A DNA stretch of 8,713 bases from Deltaproteobacteria bacterium. GTDB taxonomy: Bacteria > UBA10199 > DSSB01. The notes below the pieces were generated by a model. It had not been told where the DNA came from, did not search any database, and saw only the letters and a list, made by a program, of their open reading frames with translations. Of this stretch, positions 8,530 through 8,713 are shown in pieces. The position numbers and the translations under genes are program-made. Position 1 is the first letter of the stretch. The number at the start of each line of letters is the position of its first letter. Where the stretch lies: positions 4,285 to 12,997 of the forward strand of contig JAIOPF010000104.1 in assembly GCA_021414045.1 (NCBI GenBank), given 5' to 3'.

Positions 8530-8545
8530 TGGCATTGGCCTTGCT
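8530..8545 (+). promoter_or_regulatory. Sigma-54 (-24/-12) promoter for the right-end exported-protein gene
   Basis: TGGCATTGGCCTTGCT matches 10 of 12 specified positions of TGGCACG-N4-TTGCW. The invariant GG (8531-8532) and GC (8543-8544) have the required 12-base offset. Transcription should start near 8556, giving a leader of about 110 nt that contains the hairpin at 8572-8649. It lies 124 bp after the top6A stop on the same strand. Confidence 0.65.
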
Positions 8546-8571
8546 TTGTCCTGTTTAAGGTTGGCCTCGGA

Positions 8572-8649
8572 ATTTGAGAAGGTCGCGATGGAAGGCCGGG
8601 TGGACCAATCGTGTGGATTGGCAGCCTTCGGGCATCGTGTGCTTCAAAT
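8572..8649 (+). promoter_or_regulatory. Structured 5' leader RNA (long imperfect hairpin)
   Basis: About 27 base pairs in one arm: ATTTGA (8572-8577)/TCAAAT (8644-8649); AG (8580-8581)/CT (8642-8643); CGCGATG (8584-8590)/CATCGTG (8633-8639, one G-U); GAAGGC (8591-8596)/GCCTTC (8624-8629); CCAATC (8605-8610)/GATTGG (8616-8621), with apical loop GTGTG. There is a GGG bulge (8630-8632) and an asymmetric internal loop (8597-8604 against 8622-8623). No T-run follows, so it is not an intrinsic terminator. It ends 18 bases before the GTG start, close to the ribosome-binding site. An alternative GGTC (8581-8584)/GACC (8603-8606) pairing would compete with it. I match it to no riboswitch class. Confidence 0.45.
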
Positions 8650-8667
8650 AAAGGAAAGTAGGTAAGT

Positions 8668-8713
8668 GTGAAAAATCAAAATAGGATCTTGGGTGGATTG
8701 GCGCTTGTTCTCC
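8668..8713 (+). CDS. Partial exported protein (N-terminus only)
   Basis: GTG 8668 opens a frame to the window end that reads MKNQNRILGGLALVL: a positively charged start followed by a hydrophobic run, the beginning of a signal peptide or membrane anchor. AAGGAAAGTAGGT (8651-8663) just upstream supplies ribosome-binding-site-like sequence. Placement downstream of the sigma-54 promoter and structured leader supports it being a real gene. Only about 15 codons are visible, so nothing can be said about function. Confidence 0.5.
   Translation, partial: MKNQNRILGGLALVL

Noticed and set aside
8517..8535. ATGCCA/TGGCAT hairpin as terminator of the topoisomerase operon
   Set aside because: The stem is only 6 bp with a 7-nt loop, and the following sequence is not a T-run. 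Its right arm is the -24 element of the sigma-54 promoter.

Overview
The window looks like chromosomal DNA of a Gram-negative bacterium with moderately high G+C. The evidence is a lipoprotein with a lipobox, cleavable signal peptides, Shine-Dalgarno sequences before most genes, a sigma-70 type -35 box and two convincing sigma-54 (-24/-12) promoters. A complete DNA topoisomerase VI operon (subunit B then A) is the taxonomic oddity. Topo VI is typical of archaea and plants and patchy in bacteria. A deltaproteobacteria-like or related metagenomic lineage would fit, but this is inference and I cannot name the species.

Layout. 6-206 (+) is a 66-aa zinc-ribbon protein whose last five residues (QMDLF) match the bacterial sliding-clamp binding motif. 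1648-1037 and 973-212 (-) are a probable two-gene unit: a Gly/Ala-rich protein of unknown function, then a secreted lipoprotein. It is led by a near-consensus sigma-54 promoter at 1675-1690. 1843-2505 (+) is a membrane protein combining a zinc ribbon, an L7/L12-C-terminal-like motif and two membrane helices. It overlaps by ATGA the class III alcohol dehydrogenase (S-(hydroxymethyl)glutathione dehydrogenase) at 2502-3611. 4584-3622 (-) is an alpha/beta-hydrolase (lipase/PGAP1-like) with a consensus -35 box and a promoter placed as if the mRNA were leaderless. 4756-5385 (+) is an exported protein with a C-terminal SH3b-like domain.

5515-7263 and 7264-8406 (+) encode Top6B and Top6A with abutting stop and start codons (TAAATG). 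They should form the A2B2 type IIB topoisomerase that passes one duplex through another using ATP. The subunits keep the key ATPase and Toprim residues, but Top6A is diverged around the Toprim acidic motif.

The last 300 bases hold a compact regulatory region: three imperfect 12-bp tandem repeats (8444-8479), a sigma-54 promoter (8530-8545), a long imperfect hairpin in the predicted 5' leader (8572-8649), and the start of an exported protein (GTG at 8668) that runs off the window.

The most interesting signals are the bacterial Topo VI operon, the sigma-54 promoters of genes for envelope-associated proteins, the sigma-54 plus structured-leader arrangement at the right end, and the clamp-binding tail on the small zinc-ribbon protein. 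I see no mobile elements, tRNA or rRNA genes, or CRISPR arrays.
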